Source of the DNA: Xylaria sp. FL1777
Taxonomy: Eukaryota; Ascomycota; Sordariomycetes; Xylariales; Xylariaceae
Length of the DNA stretch: 64,000 nucleotides
Direction: 5' to 3'
Assembly (NCBI GenBank): GCA_022578965.1
Contig: MU400507.1
Span: 186,001 to 250,000, forward strand
Below, in pieces: positions 45,286 through 57,014 of the stretch (position 1 is the first letter of the stretch; each line of letters begins with the position of its first letter). The translations under genes and the position numbers were made by a program. The notes below the pieces were generated by a model that saw only the letters and a list, made by a program, of their open reading frames with translations, did no database searches and had not been told where the DNA came from.

Positions 45286-46963
45286 TCAAACACCAAGCGC
45301 ATTGTTAAAGGCGTCAGCAGCAGCCTGTCCCTTCAGCCCATCGGCAGCCGAGGCGGCGGCCTGGCAGTCCTGGACGGTGGCGTCGGAGGCGTCGCACTTA
45401 CTGCCGAGCTGGCCGCAGATGAAGTCGGCGATGACGCCGATGGCGAGCGCGGAGCCGTGGTTGAAGTCGGCCGCGTCGACGGGCGCGAAGGACTCCCCGC
45501 TCCTGTCGGCCTGGACGCCGAAGGAGATGGCCGGGGAGCCGCAGGAGCCCGTGTCGAGGGCGGCGCGGTGCTGCTTGAGTGCTCGCGCCCGGACGCCGGC
45601 GATGCCGCGCTTCGCGACGTTCGCGTTGGCTGCCACGCACGCCTGCTGCTGCGCGTCGCAGTCCGACACGCTGAGGTCGCTCGATCCGCTGTTGGCCGCG
45701 TTGGCGCAGGCGTTCTTCTGCACGTCGCACGCCCGCTGGATCGCGGCGCCCGCGTTGAGGAAGGTGGCGCCGTTCACGCTGAAGGGTCGGTCGCTCGTGG
45801 GGTCGTTGATGACGGGGATGGGGTCGGCGCCTACGGCACCTGTGAAAGCGTTCACGTCGGCTCCGGCGGCGGCGGCATCTCCAGAGTTAGTGTCGTCGGC
45901 AGCGTCGCCGGTAGCATCACCAGCATTAGCGCCTTGGTCCGCACATTCTTCTTTCATTGCGTTAGTGGAAAAACATACTGTAGATACTTAGACCCCCTGT
46001 GTCAAGGGGTTAGGAACACTCACGGTCACCAGCATCAGCACCCGCGTCGCTTCCCGCAGCAGAACCACCAGCAGCCGCAACAGCATCGTCGATTTCCTGA
46101 GCCGATGCGTCCTCGACAAGGAGGTTTTGCGTGAAGATACAGCCGACTGGGTCATCGGCTACATCGCAGGTGTTTCCCGCGGCGGTAGGATCGCCGATCT
46201 GGATACCCTCTTATTTAGCACGACCGCATGTTGGAATACGAGGTTAGGGAACTATTTTCTTACCTCACCGGGTGCAAATGTACCAGATTGAAGAGCGAGT
46301 TGAGGGTCGGCGCCAATCGCAGCGAGTTGGACAGCCAGGTCGAGTGTGATCTGCTTGTTCAACGCAGCAGCGCCGTCAGAGGCGGGGTCCTGATGCTGCT
46401 GAAGGGCGGCGATCTCAGGGTTGACGGCGGTCTCGTTGCAGAGAACCGAGGCCTGGCCAACAGCGGCAGTGTTCCGTTCCTTTGCGGAGTTAGAGTCAAG
46501 TCTTTGTCTGAAATATGTCCATCTCGATAAATCGAGTTACATACCAAAGCACGGAAGATAAGAGCATTTGTCATGCCCTCAACGTCGCCAGCCGCTTTGG
46601 CGTTTGTGAAAGCCTGGTCCGCGACACGTTGCTGTAGACAATCCAAGTTCTCGACATCTCCGGCACCAGCAGCGGCGGCAGCATTTCCAAGGAGAGCAAA
46701 GACGGGGTCCTGGACGTTTTCGACGTTATTCAAATTAAGAGCCGCCCCGACGCCAGTCAGAAACTGCTCGTGCGAGTGTTCCTCTGTTCCATCACATCAG
46801 TATCAACAACACTTGCCGATAACTCGCCACTATGTGACTTACGAGGCACTTCTCGTCGAAGCTTAGTCGAGCCTCGGGTCTTCCGTGAGAATCGCACGGC
46901 GTCTGGGCGGGCAGATGCCACACCCACCATCACCAACATGGCAGTACTAGTCGTGAACTTCAT
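45286..46963 (-). CDS. Secreted Ala/Asp-rich fungal protein, function unknown
   Basis: Predicted 471 residues; minus-strand exons 46963-46843, 46783-46545, 46479-46264, 46198-46024, 45950-45286, with coherent phases. The start is a signal peptide (MKFTTSTAMLVMVGVASA). The mature region opens with a basic segment, then Ala/Gln/Asn-rich helices, a Gly/Ala/Asp-rich linker (about residues 235-285) and a C-terminal domain with cysteine patterns such as CDVQKNACANA and CDAQQQACVAA. I recognise the type as a family of secreted or cell-wall-associated ascomycete proteins often mislabelled in databases, with no known function. No enzyme motif, GPI signal or CFEM pattern is evident. Odd exon phases argue against a spurious model. 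Confidence 0.78.
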
Positions 46964-49498
46964 CTTGAACGTGATATTTTAACGACCGTAGATTCGATGT
47001 CGACAACACAATAATGTCCAGATATCGATATAAAATTAGTAATCGTGCAAAAAGGTCCGGCCTGGTTGAACGTAAAGAGCGTTAGAAACGAAGGAGTTCA
47101 CAGAACTGTAGAGAAAAAAGAACGTAAAAGGGCAGGAGTGTTTCGAAAGAGAGACACAGTTGCTGATGGTTGAAGAGAGAGAAAGAAAGACAGTAAGAGT
47201 TTCGTGAGGTAACTATGCCTTCTATATACAACTAGCAAAACGATATACACTACAATGGCACCGTGCCGTGATGGACTAGGGTTTGGTGGTTTCCGAAGCA
47301 TATCTTGCTCAGTCCCTATGGGGCATGCCAGCGCGGCTCGTCTGGTTTCTTCGACTACCAGGGTCGACTTCAGATGATGTCTCGTACCAGCTAGCCCTAG
47401 CCCATGACGGGGTGTCCCCTGTTTGGTAGATCGATCTTTTCGTCTGAAAATTAGTCTTAGGCGCATGGGGGGCAAGTTGTGTCTGGCGCCTAGTTCGAGA
47501 GACGATCGCAGAGTCCAATCGGCTTGCTGTCGAGCCGATACGAAACTTTTTCAAGGGGACATTAGGATGCACATTAGAAGTATCATGTGCTCAGAGTAAA
47601 ATAACAAGGGCCCGCTCTCTGTCTGATCCATTGAGCGGGATAGTACTGCGTGGGAGAACGGCCAGGGAAGCATCTTAGCCTGCTCTCTATTTGGCACCGG
47701 CATTTTATCACATCAGTTCTCAAGGAAGCGAAAAGCTATATCACATCACGATACCACATACTCATATAGCCATGGTCGACCATGATATCATCGCCAATAT
47801 CATCGTAGCAGTAATCAATCAGGTCAGAATCTCGGTTTGGGCCGAATGCAGGGTCCAGCCTGTGCCGTATCCTCGCACCGCCTGCGTTATACACTAGGTA
47901 CGCGAATGCGCCGACTCGCCAGCGCTTGCCCCAGGTCGTGAGACTGAGGAGGTTAGGGTGAGACGGCTTATCCAACTTGAAGTGTCTCAGTTTGTTCGAG
48001 TCGTTGGTCGTCGGCGCCTTTAGCCGAATAATACCACGCTATGCTATCGGAACTTACCATGATGGGAGATAGCAGGGATTGGTTTCCTCAACATGCTTCC
48101 TAAGCAGCAACTTGGTGCCAATTTGTTTATCTCATTGTTGCTCCCTGATGATCTTCAACCCAAGTTTCGCTGCGAACTCTGACCTCCAAACGATTTGCTG
48201 CAACACAAGGTCTGGTCTGCCAGATTCTTCGGACGAGCAACCCTTCGCAGCACGTGCTTGGCGTATGTCAAAAGCCCCTAGCCCACATTCCCGATACAAG
48301 TCCCTGTTACTCCACGTCGCGGTTCTATAACCAATCTAGTATGTATATCGTTTGCTCATTTGACAGGTCTCTTAGTCGCGGGAATTCGGCCCGGCATGTT
48401 GTGTCGAAGATTCAATACCCTGAGATTATCTTGAATCGGCAACTAACAAGTGACAAGTTGGGTTGCTGAACCACCTCCTACTTAATTAATGCTGATGTGT
48501 TATGGCTGCAAAAGTGATATAGCATTTTACCGACATGAAGGGTCAACAGCTCTGCACTCTTTCGCCGCATCTGCAGAACTAGCCATACGCACGACGGGGC
48601 AAGCAGACACGATTGTTGAAATACCTAACACGCAATCCATATATAACGCGGTCAACTTGATCCGCCTTCATTTTTAAGTATTCCGTGCACATATATTTAT
48701 CGACTCCGACACTCGAATATCGAATGTTCATCATTGACATACTCAGGGTCGACTCGAAACGAATAGCTACCACCTCATAATGACGCGATGTGTGGGATTT
48801 AACATTTACAATCTCGACATACGTTCAGATTTCGTGTTCCAATGGGTGTTTCAATCAAGAGCGGCACCTCGTCCAGGGGATGTGTTGGTAGCATCCACAC
48901 GGAACAACCTACCATTACATAGAAAGATCGTCTCTTATGGGGTTGACATTTAGGGTTTCGAGTATGCCGTGTAAATCTTGGCGGCGCGTGAAGTCTCATG
49001 CTATGAAGAATCAAAGGGTTGTTGACTTAATGATTTTGCTTAAATAGGATTTGCTATTGAATGCAAAAGCCCGGTACCGAACTGCGGCTGTGCTTTGACT
49101 GACCCGTCTGGTGTAAAGCGTGGACACTTGTCTATCAACAATGGCGCCGGATCTTCGAGTCCCAGCGGACCTTCGCCTTAGTTCATGAGATACCGAAGGA
49201 TCAACTTGTCTTACCTGGCTCCCTGGAATACTGGTTCGCATTTGGTCATATTCGGTCTTAGCATTTTGATCGCCTCCTCATATCTCGAAACACAGAATCC
49301 ATGGTGAGGTTGATAGCTGAAAGGATTAGGTGCAATGATCTTTGTTCCACTTGACATAGTTCGTTTTGTACACTTTGGCAAATGCCAAGGAAAAATCTAG
49401 AGAGTGCGTTGCGAACGTCCCCATCTCGCCATGTCTATCCCATTTAAAAGACCGCGGAGGGGTATGATCCCGCTAGTCCAGTGTTCGTACAGAGCGTT
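46964..49498. other. Long spacer containing a probable gene relic
   Basis: About 2.5 kb between the secreted-protein gene and the Rieske gene. Apart from the relic at 47736-48335, open frames look random. The right-hand part (48500-49498) holds several short minus-strand frames without recognisable similarity, which may or may not be further relic exons. Confidence 0.45.
47736..48335 (-). pseudogene. Probable decayed protein-coding gene, family unknown
   Basis: On the minus strand a coding-like frame runs from an acceptor-like TAG before 48335 for 67 codons, meets one TGA (48132-48134), and continues in the same frame for 24 codons to a GTAAGT donor at 48057. A second coding-like segment follows at about 47988-47736 with a natural-looking composition (for example DPAFGPNRDSDLIDYCYDD). 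The best acceptor, before 47987, would create another stop at the junction. The amino-acid composition and GC-rich third positions look coding, but two stops break the frame. I do not recognise the family. A chance open frame cannot be excluded. Confidence 0.35.
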
Positions 49499-50446
49499 TT
49501 AACCGATAACTAGCTTGTCCTCCTCAGGGAAATCGTATGTAGGAATTTCAAGGTTTAGAGGAGCAGGTCCTTTCCTTATACGTCCAGAGATATCGTAGTG
49601 AGAGCCGTGGCAAGGACAGAACCAACCACCAAAGTCGCCAGCCTCGCCAATAGGTACACAGCCAAGATGTGTGCAGACGCCTAATTTGGGTAGAATGGGT
49701 CAGTAAACCGTCTTCTAACAGCTGTGTCGGATCTGCAGCGTATTCCACTAGTATAGTTGCGCCTGAAACAGAACGAGATATATCATACCTAACATAACCA
49801 GCCATTCGGGCTTTTGTACTCGATCCTCGTCGGCCTGGGGGTCTCGGAGAGAGGCAACATTAACCTTGTTGGCCTCGTCGATCTCCTCGGCTGTTCGGTG
49901 TCGGATGAAGACAGGCTTTCCTCTCCACTTGATGATGACGTTCTTGCCTTCGGGGATGGCGTTGAGATCAACCTCGACCTTGGCCATGGCCAGGACGTCG
50001 GCGGAGGCGGACATGTTCTTTAGGAATTCTGGTGTGAATGTCGTATTAGCACTTGAGGAATGCAAGACATTGCGCATTTGATGACAATGGGAGGAGCCGG
50101 CAATCAGTGATCTAAGGTCCCGGATGACGAAGAGCAACAAGGGTTCCAGGTGCATTGGCGGCTACACACCTTGGACAGTGGACTTGGCACCGGCGGCAGT
50201 GATGGCGCCCATCGCTCCGACCATGAAGTAGGAGAAGAGCAGGTTCGTGTTGGAGCTGCCCTTGTTGAGGTAGTGGCTGAAGTCGGGGATCTTGGTGGTC
50301 TTGGACTCGCCCTTGAAGGGACTCGAGTAGGAGCCGGCATCGTGGAGCTGTGCGGTCGTGGAAAGCGTGCGAGCGGCATTCAAGCAGGCGGTCGATCTCG
50401 AGACTCCGCGTGCAAGAGCACGAGAGGCGACGGTGAGAGGAGCCAT
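49499..50446 (-). CDS. RIP1: Rieske iron-sulfur subunit of the cytochrome bc1 complex
   Basis: Predicted 232 residues; minus-strand exons 50446-50170, 50028-49789, 49680-49499. A subunit of ubiquinol-cytochrome c reductase in the inner mitochondrial membrane; its 2Fe-2S cluster accepts electrons from ubiquinol. The N-terminus is a basic, hydroxylated mitochondrial targeting sequence. The single membrane helix includes [19 protein letters not shown]. The two cluster loops are intact: CTHLGC (Cys175, His177; Cys180 for the disulfide) and CPCHGSH (Cys194, His197; Cys196). The C-terminus [14 protein letters not shown] is typical of fungal orthologues. Start at 50446 chosen because it is the first ATG and fits the presequence. 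Confidence 0.97.
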
Positions 50447-51070
50447 TGCGGTGGTGAGGGTCAATGGGTCGGGATCGGAGGGGTGTCGGCTATGAGCTTT
50501 GAGGTCTTTTTGCCAGCACCAGCAAAATAGGTTGGGAATGATTCCATGTTTCCAGACAGCAGAGCTGGATTTGGCTTAGCGCGCAGCCTCCGACACCCTT
50601 GCGCCCTGCTGTACCCGAGTGCTGGAATTGCCCCAAGTTGATTGGCTGGCAGACAAATGCACTGACCACTCACCGGTCACGTAAAACACATCTTGAGGTA
50701 GTCACGTGAAGCTTGTTCCGTACGCAGTAAGTACTTACAGTAGGTACCTACCTTATGTAGGAAGCTACCTACAGTAGCATGCAAACTACACTATTACCTT
50801 CCCACTTACATAAATAGATAGTCTACTGACAACGGCGAGCAATAATTTCCTCCGCCTTTATTATTTGCGATGATGTAGACTAATATCGATAGATATAATC
50901 ATAAAGGTCACTAGCTTTGATGAGATACAACGAAGGCTTCTATAAAACTTCCCCAATCTAAGTCCTGATAATACACGTATATGGAGTAATACTGGCGGAT
51001 ATCTAATGCTAGGCGGCAACATTGCATATTCATTTGTTACCAGAACCTGGAAGTATCTATATCTATCATG
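50447..51070. other. RIP1 promoter region and DDB1 3' flank
   Basis: Contains a cluster of TAGGTACCTACC-type words at about 50735-50785. No gene supported. Confidence 0.5.
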
Positions 51071-54000
51071 TCAATGCATGCGTTTGAGCTCCTCCACCAT
51101 ATTTCTCATTGCTTCTGCGTTAGGGCCTAATCCCTCGCATATCGTGACTTGTTTATTTTCGTCGAGATCTAGGAACCGCTCCAGCAACTCCCCGTCAACA
51201 AAACGGAACGGCCCGTCTGACTCGCGTTCCTCGTTCCGGAAGGATCTATACCGCGAGAATTCTATGTTGCCTGTTGTCTCTACTACTTCGGCGAGCTTGT
51301 TCTGGAATCGCATCAGAAGGTCTTGGTACCTCGGTGCGATCATTCCAAAGAGATAGACGCCTCCCTCGACCTTTGTGAAAGCAGTTAGCAAAAGGGCACG
51401 TTCGTTGCTAGTCTTATCAGGGCTTACCGTGCCAACAAACGCCTTTGGTATAATGATGGCATTGTCGCTTGCGTCGACAGTAACCTGGCGCATTTTGTTC
51501 ACCATCTCTCCGAGATTAATCTCACTTGTGACCTCCATCCTCCGTTTATCTTCCAGGGTTACGCCTGCCGTGTTCCTACGCAAGACCATAAGATTGCCCT
51601 GTGTATCTGACTCCAACCAGGTCTCCCCATCGACATGACACAGTGCCGTGGCCCAGAACGATTGATAGTGCCTCGAGACTTCTGTGAGCTTCGCTGGCTG
51701 CCCGTCAACTGCGGGCGTAAATTCGACTAGACTCATAGATTTCATTAGATCCGCAACGGCTATGATATTTCCCTCGACTACCAAGTCCATCGGGTATGTC
51801 GCCGGTCTATATGAGGCAAGTTTCCTCAACTCGGCAGATATGGTAGACGCCTCCAAGTACGAATAGACAATGACGGTTTTGGCTAATGCAGCCACTACAT
51901 GGTCGCCCATGACTGCGAGAGCCCTACAGGCCCCCTTAAGTTGCCGGCTGGTGATTAAATACGGTTCTCTCTCGCTGTCAATTCCAAGCACTAGAATTCG
52001 ACCTCGCTTGTCATTCCGCGCAGTGACGATTTGTCCGTCATCAAGATAGCTGGTTCCCACGATGAATCTCTCCGCTCGGCCTCCATAGGAATCCGGTAGT
52101 TCCGCACGGATCACTGCTTCCACCATTTCGACCCTAGGAGAGCTGTCTAGAATGAACGCTTTACCAAGCTGCTTGAAGATGACTTCATCTACTAGCTTAA
52201 AAGAACTGATGATAATTTCTTCGTTATCCTTCACTTCTCTCTGAAAGCAGCCTAAACCAAAGGCCCGTTCAGACCTTGAATACGCAATTCGCCGGACTGT
52301 TTCACCCATAGGGAGGGGATTAACGTGCGTACGTCGTTCGGTATCTATTAACGAAATCTTGACTTCTCTTTCAGTTGCCACAACAATAGAATTCGGGAAT
52401 GCCTCGGCATCAAAGGGGCATATGCACACCGCATCATCAGACGTCACGGCTGAGTAGACGATTCTGCCTTCTGACCCGTATATAAGACTAGGGATTTCGC
52501 TTGTTGAAAAGATATTATACATTTCATTTGGTCGAGGGAGAAGTTGTAATCTTGCGTGTCGCATGCCTAGGACAACCATCTTGCGGCCAGAGAGAGAAAA
52601 GTCTACCTTGGACACATTAAAGGTGATGACGAAGCCATCGTCCATGGAAACAAACAAAGTTGGTCCAGCAATATCGCTCGGAAGCACTTGTGCTAGAGCA
52701 ATATCGCGTGGCACCGAAGCGTTGTCATCTTTTCGCCTTAGATTTTCGCCGTGCAGCGGCTGCAAAGTTTGGATATCGACAATAGAGATAGAACCGGACT
52801 TCCAGAATCCCACAACCCCTATACCAGGGTACTGTGGGGGTAGATGGATGCAGGCGACCTGATCTGAATCGCCAAGGTTGTTTTGCTCAAACCTGACAAG
52901 ATCCTGTCCAATCTGGAGAGAAATAAGCACTCTGCCATCGACCGAAAGGAGAATCCACTGATCATTTGCAGAGACGGTGGTGATCTCCCCTTCAGCAGGT
53001 CGCCAGGTCGACGTTGCTACGCCGCTCTCCAGGTCAATCAGGAGCACGCCGCTCGGCGTCACCTGGAGGACTCGGTCATTTGATACATTGCGAGATAGAA
53101 GCGTTGGTTCTGTGACTATCATCCCTTTGAAATCATCTACTTCCTCAATGTCACCCGTTGGTCCGAATAAAAATATTCTCGACTCTGTTAACAATGAGAT
53201 GATTAAAACGTCCGTCTTCAGTGCACCGTAAGATTTTAATGAGAATAATGAGCGAACATTCTCCATGGAGTCAAGTATTCCTATGTCGTCAAGGCCAACA
53301 CCACTCCGTACACTCCGTAGGCTGCCGTCCTTATGCACACCACTCCCAGTAACAATTCTTGCTTGTCCTGATGAGTATTCGTTCGACGTCTGGCCCTCGC
53401 CTTCTCGATTACCCATGTCCATGATAGTGAGGTCAAGGATTGGGGCAATATTGTGCAACGTCTGAATCAACTCTATTGTGCCCTGACCGATGTCAACGTG
53501 GAACACTTGTGAGTCGCCGTAGTGAGATCCGACAAAAAGCGTATTATTTCCCATAAACACGAGACAACTTGGCCGTGAAGTTATGCCAATCTTCTTCATT
53601 TCCATACCTGTAACAACAACTCCATCGACAAGGATTTCTAGCATCCAAAGATTACCATAGTCGTCGCCAACAAAATAATGGGAAACGTCATACTCGGCCC
53701 AAGCGACAAAAATTGATGCTTCTTGAAGAGCTGTCTCAACCTTCTTCTTGGCAGCATCATCATAGTAGAGAAGTCTTGTTTCACCGAGAACGATTAGACC
53801 ACCTAGTTGGGCGCGCGCTGAGGCAGCATTCCGACTTAGATATCTCTTCTGGTCTTCCTCGCCCTTCGAAACCGGAATCAGCAGAGCAGAGCCCGGATCC
53901 TCAATTTCCATGCGGTCAATTTGATCCCGGGCCTCGAACCTCGACACCTCAGTGTTTTTGTCGTCGGCTGTCAAACGGTAGGAAACGAGATGGCAGTCGG

Positions 54001-54642
54001 GGTTTTCGGTTCGAGTCTGGTAGAGAAAGGCAATTTTGGGATGGCCGGTTTCAACATGAAGAAAGCTCGCGCACTTTATAAAAAGCTCGGATATTCGGAC
54101 CTGATCCATCCAGCTCAAATTCTGCCTCTTGCTCTTGACTGTGTGCATGCGCAGTACATTTATGACTCCTTCCCACAGCAGTACCACCATGAACTTGCCT
54201 GTTGGGTCGACTATGCACTTGTCCTGGCTTTGCGAGTCCCGCATGTGCTTCTCGTTCATGTCGTAGAACATCTCGATTGTATCAAGCCTCCTCTTTGTCG
54301 AATCCCATCCAACAGTGAAGTATTGGAACCTGTCGGTCCCGACGAAGAGCAGGTCCGTATCGGCATCTCGGGGTCGCAAGCGTTGCAGCATAGAAATCGT
54401 GCCGTTGACATATTGGGTATTCGTATGGGCGAGAGTGCCAGTATCTTCAAGTTTCCAAATCTCCAGACGATTTGCCTTGCTACAGATGGTATGTTAGTAT
54501 AGCGCCCGCAGTGTTAGACTCAGGTAGAAACGAGAGGACCAACTTACGCTACAACCAAGCACTCAGGCTCGTCCGGGAACAGGCCGAGGCGTATGGCATG
54601 GCGAACACTGTTTGGCCTGTGGATCGGCGCTATGTATGCCAT
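51071..54642 (-). CDS. DDB1: DNA damage-binding protein 1 homologue (DDB1)
   Basis: Predicted 1167 residues; minus-strand exons 54642-54548 and 54479-51071. The first exon gives MAYIAPIHRPNSVRHAIRLG, joined to KANRLEIWKLEDTGTL, characteristic of fungal DDB1. The protein is built of WD40-like beta-propellers (MMS1 N-terminal and CPSF-A C-terminal domains) and serves as adaptor of CUL4 ubiquitin ligases in nucleotide excision repair and chromatin regulation. CPSF-A features at the C-terminus include LLTAFTKVEGGVYLFGMIAP and FVDGELLERFLDLDE. Related proteins Rse1 and CPSF160 share the fold, but length and termini fit DDB1 best. It is divergent from the ankyrin gene at 55255. Confidence 0.9.
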
Positions 54643-55254
54643 GCTGGAGCGTTTCGCATTGTTCGTAGGGCGACAAGGTTTGAAGCTGTTAAAGCTTGAA
54701 GCAGTTCGACCATGCTCCAACAATGGAGCTTCGATGATGTATATATTAAGATATGTAAGTATGGACCGGCAATAAGTAAACGCCGTTGCCCTCTCCTAGG
54801 CTCGCGATAAGGATGCTACAGGGCGCTAAATAGGCAGTACATAGGTACCTAGGTAGGTAGAGATGGCGGGGCATCGCTCACAATGTCACAATGCTTTGCT
54901 TGTAGCTACACATACTGTGAGGGGCGCATTAACCCACCCGTCACCGAGGACCAACTTCAACATTCATGTACATCTATATGTACCTGCGTTCCGACCAGAT
55001 CGCACCTAGATGCCTTAAATAAGGTGGAAATGGGGACGGAAATCCTTCAAGGACTTCTTATACCCCGAAAGATTTATTTCTCCTGTTTCCCAAAATAGAT
55101 ATAGCCTGGACTTTCCCCTCGCTTGAGACAACATCTGAGACGTGTAATAGTGGGTGAATGGATCAAGCATCAAGGGTTTCTTTATTAGAAGATCCTCAAC
55201 TTCGCACTTGTTCTAGATATCCATACCTCCCTACTGAAGGGGATCGTTTTCGAC
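54643..55254. other. Divergent promoter region, DDB1 / ankyrin gene
   Basis: Contains AGGTACCTAGGTAGGTAG at about 54844-54861. No gene supported. Confidence 0.5.
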
Positions 55255-56229
55255 ATGGCCTCTCAGCTCGCGTCGATACCTCCTGCCAAGGCTCATGCTC
55301 AAGACACCAACTCAAAAACTAAACCTTCGGCTCAAAGAGACGTCTTACAAGAAGAGGGGGGAGAAGATGGTGACGACGAGGAAGAACGCTGGACAGACCT
55401 TCAACTGGCCGCGAAAGATGGAGACATATCACGTGTCGAGGAGCTTCTCTCTCAGGGCGCCGATGTGAACGCTCCGCCACGAGGGTACTACGGTAACACG
55501 GCGCTTCAAGCTGCTTGCCTCTTCGGGCACACGGACATCGCCCGCAGACTCATCTCCGCCGGCGCAGAAATTGATGCTCCAGGCGGAAACAACGGCAACC
55601 GGAAAGCTCTACACCAGGCATGTGCCGTCGGACACGCGTCACTCGTCGAGCTCCTGCTCAACTCCGGCGCAGATGTCAACTCCGCAGCTGGGCGGTATCA
55701 TGGACGCACAGCACTTCAAGCAGCCGCTGAGGCAGGCCACTTGGCCATTGTGCAGCTTCTAGTCGACGCCGGCGCTGACGTTAACGCGCCTCCCGGAGCC
55801 ACGGCTGGTGTCACTGCTCTGGCGGCTGCCGCTTCGGGTGCACATCGGGACATAGTGGAACTGTTATTAGAAAAGGGGGCAGATGTAAACGCGAAACCGG
55901 CGAGGCACAAGGGACTCACGGCTTTGCAAGCTGCTGCACTGAATGGTAGTCTCGAGATCGTGGACAAGCTGATTGAAGCTGGGGCAGATATTAATGCGAG
56001 TGGAAGCTCTTTCAAGGGCGGCACAGCTCTCCATGCTGCCGCCGAGAAAGGACATGTTGATATCGTCAACCGACTCCTCAAATCGGGAGCTGATATTGAG
56101 GCACAGTCAGGCTGGGGTAACCAGACGCCCTTGCAAAGCGCTGCTGTCTGCGGACAGGACGAGGTTATGGATGTATTGATCCGCTGCGGCGCTGCTGAGA
56201 TTACCAAAGGCGGCACAATATTATTCTGA
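55255..56229 (+). CDS. Ankyrin-repeat protein
   Basis: Single exon, 324 residues. A short acidic N-terminus (EEGGEDGDDEEERW) leads directly into about eight ankyrin repeats covering residues 44-318, each with a G-x-TALQAA-like core followed by LLxxGADVN. Repeat spacing is about 35-36 residues rather than the usual 33, with a consistent small insertion in the beta-hairpin. There is no NACHT, HET, kinase or other effector domain, so it would act as a bare protein-binding scaffold. Repeat sequences are very similar to each other, suggesting recent internal duplication or strong constraint. The binding partner cannot be predicted. Confidence 0.9.
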   Translation: MASQLASIPPAKAHAQDTNSKTKPSAQRDVLQEEGGEDGDDEEERWTDLQLAAKDGDISRVEELLSQGADVNAPPRGYYGNTALQAACLFGHTDIARRLISAGAEIDAPGGNNGNRKALHQACAVGHASLVELLLNSGADVNSAAGRYHGRTALQAAAEAGHLAIVQLLVDAGADVNAPPGATAGVTALAAAASGAHRDIVELLLEKGADVNAKPARHKGLTALQAAALNGSLEIVDKLIEAGADINASGSSFKGGTALHAAAEKGHVDIVNRLLKSGADIEAQSGWGNQTPLQSAAVCGQDEVMDVLIRCGAAEITKGGTILF

Positions 56230-57014
56230 GCCTCTCACGTTTCAATGTCATTATGTGCGAGTTGAGCATAGTTGAAGAAGTTCGAGATGAACTCAGAAAC
56301 GCTTCTCGCAACATAGTACATTATCAAACCCCTCAACTGACAAGGAGCATATAACATGTACTATTCATTGTCATGGCCTGTATAATACGGACTATAGAAC
56401 CTGCTGAGATACTCAGCTAGATAGATATACATTTGATACAACATACTCCAAGGGTCCTTTTCACATCTGAACCCCCTGTAACAAATAAAACTATTATGCG
56501 CAGCTGTGAAATGTCTCGGGACGTATATGTATGAATTAAGTTAAGGGTAGGTTAAATTTGACTTTAGCATTGTAGGTAGCTAACCAAAAATAACACGCTT
56601 AAGAAAATGAGACCGAGCATAACTTAGACAAGCAGACTCTTGACTGCTAGTCAACACTACGATCGGTTGTTCTCTTGCTTTCAGAAATAATCGACGTCGT
56701 CCTATGTAAGAGAGTGTAGGGTAGAATAACGGGGAGAACTCAGGGTTTTTACGCCATCGTAAAGATCATTTCGAAAAGCAGAATATATAAAGTATTCCGA
56801 AGATCTCCTAAGAGCCTAGGGGTCACTCTATTAGACCATACCACAAGTCTCGCAATGAGCAAGGCATAAAGACCGTAAGAAGCGAGAAATTTTCTAGGAC
56901 GTTATAACTTATGCAGGAGAGTGATGATATTCAGCCGAGAAGACATAATAATGTAGCTGGGTTAAGCTCGCACAATGAAGAAATATAATTTTCATCTATC
57001 TAGCCTTAGATCCA
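56230..57014. other. Convergent spacer, ankyrin / lactonase genes
   Basis: AT-rich 3' flanks of two convergent genes. Nothing else seen. Confidence 0.5.
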
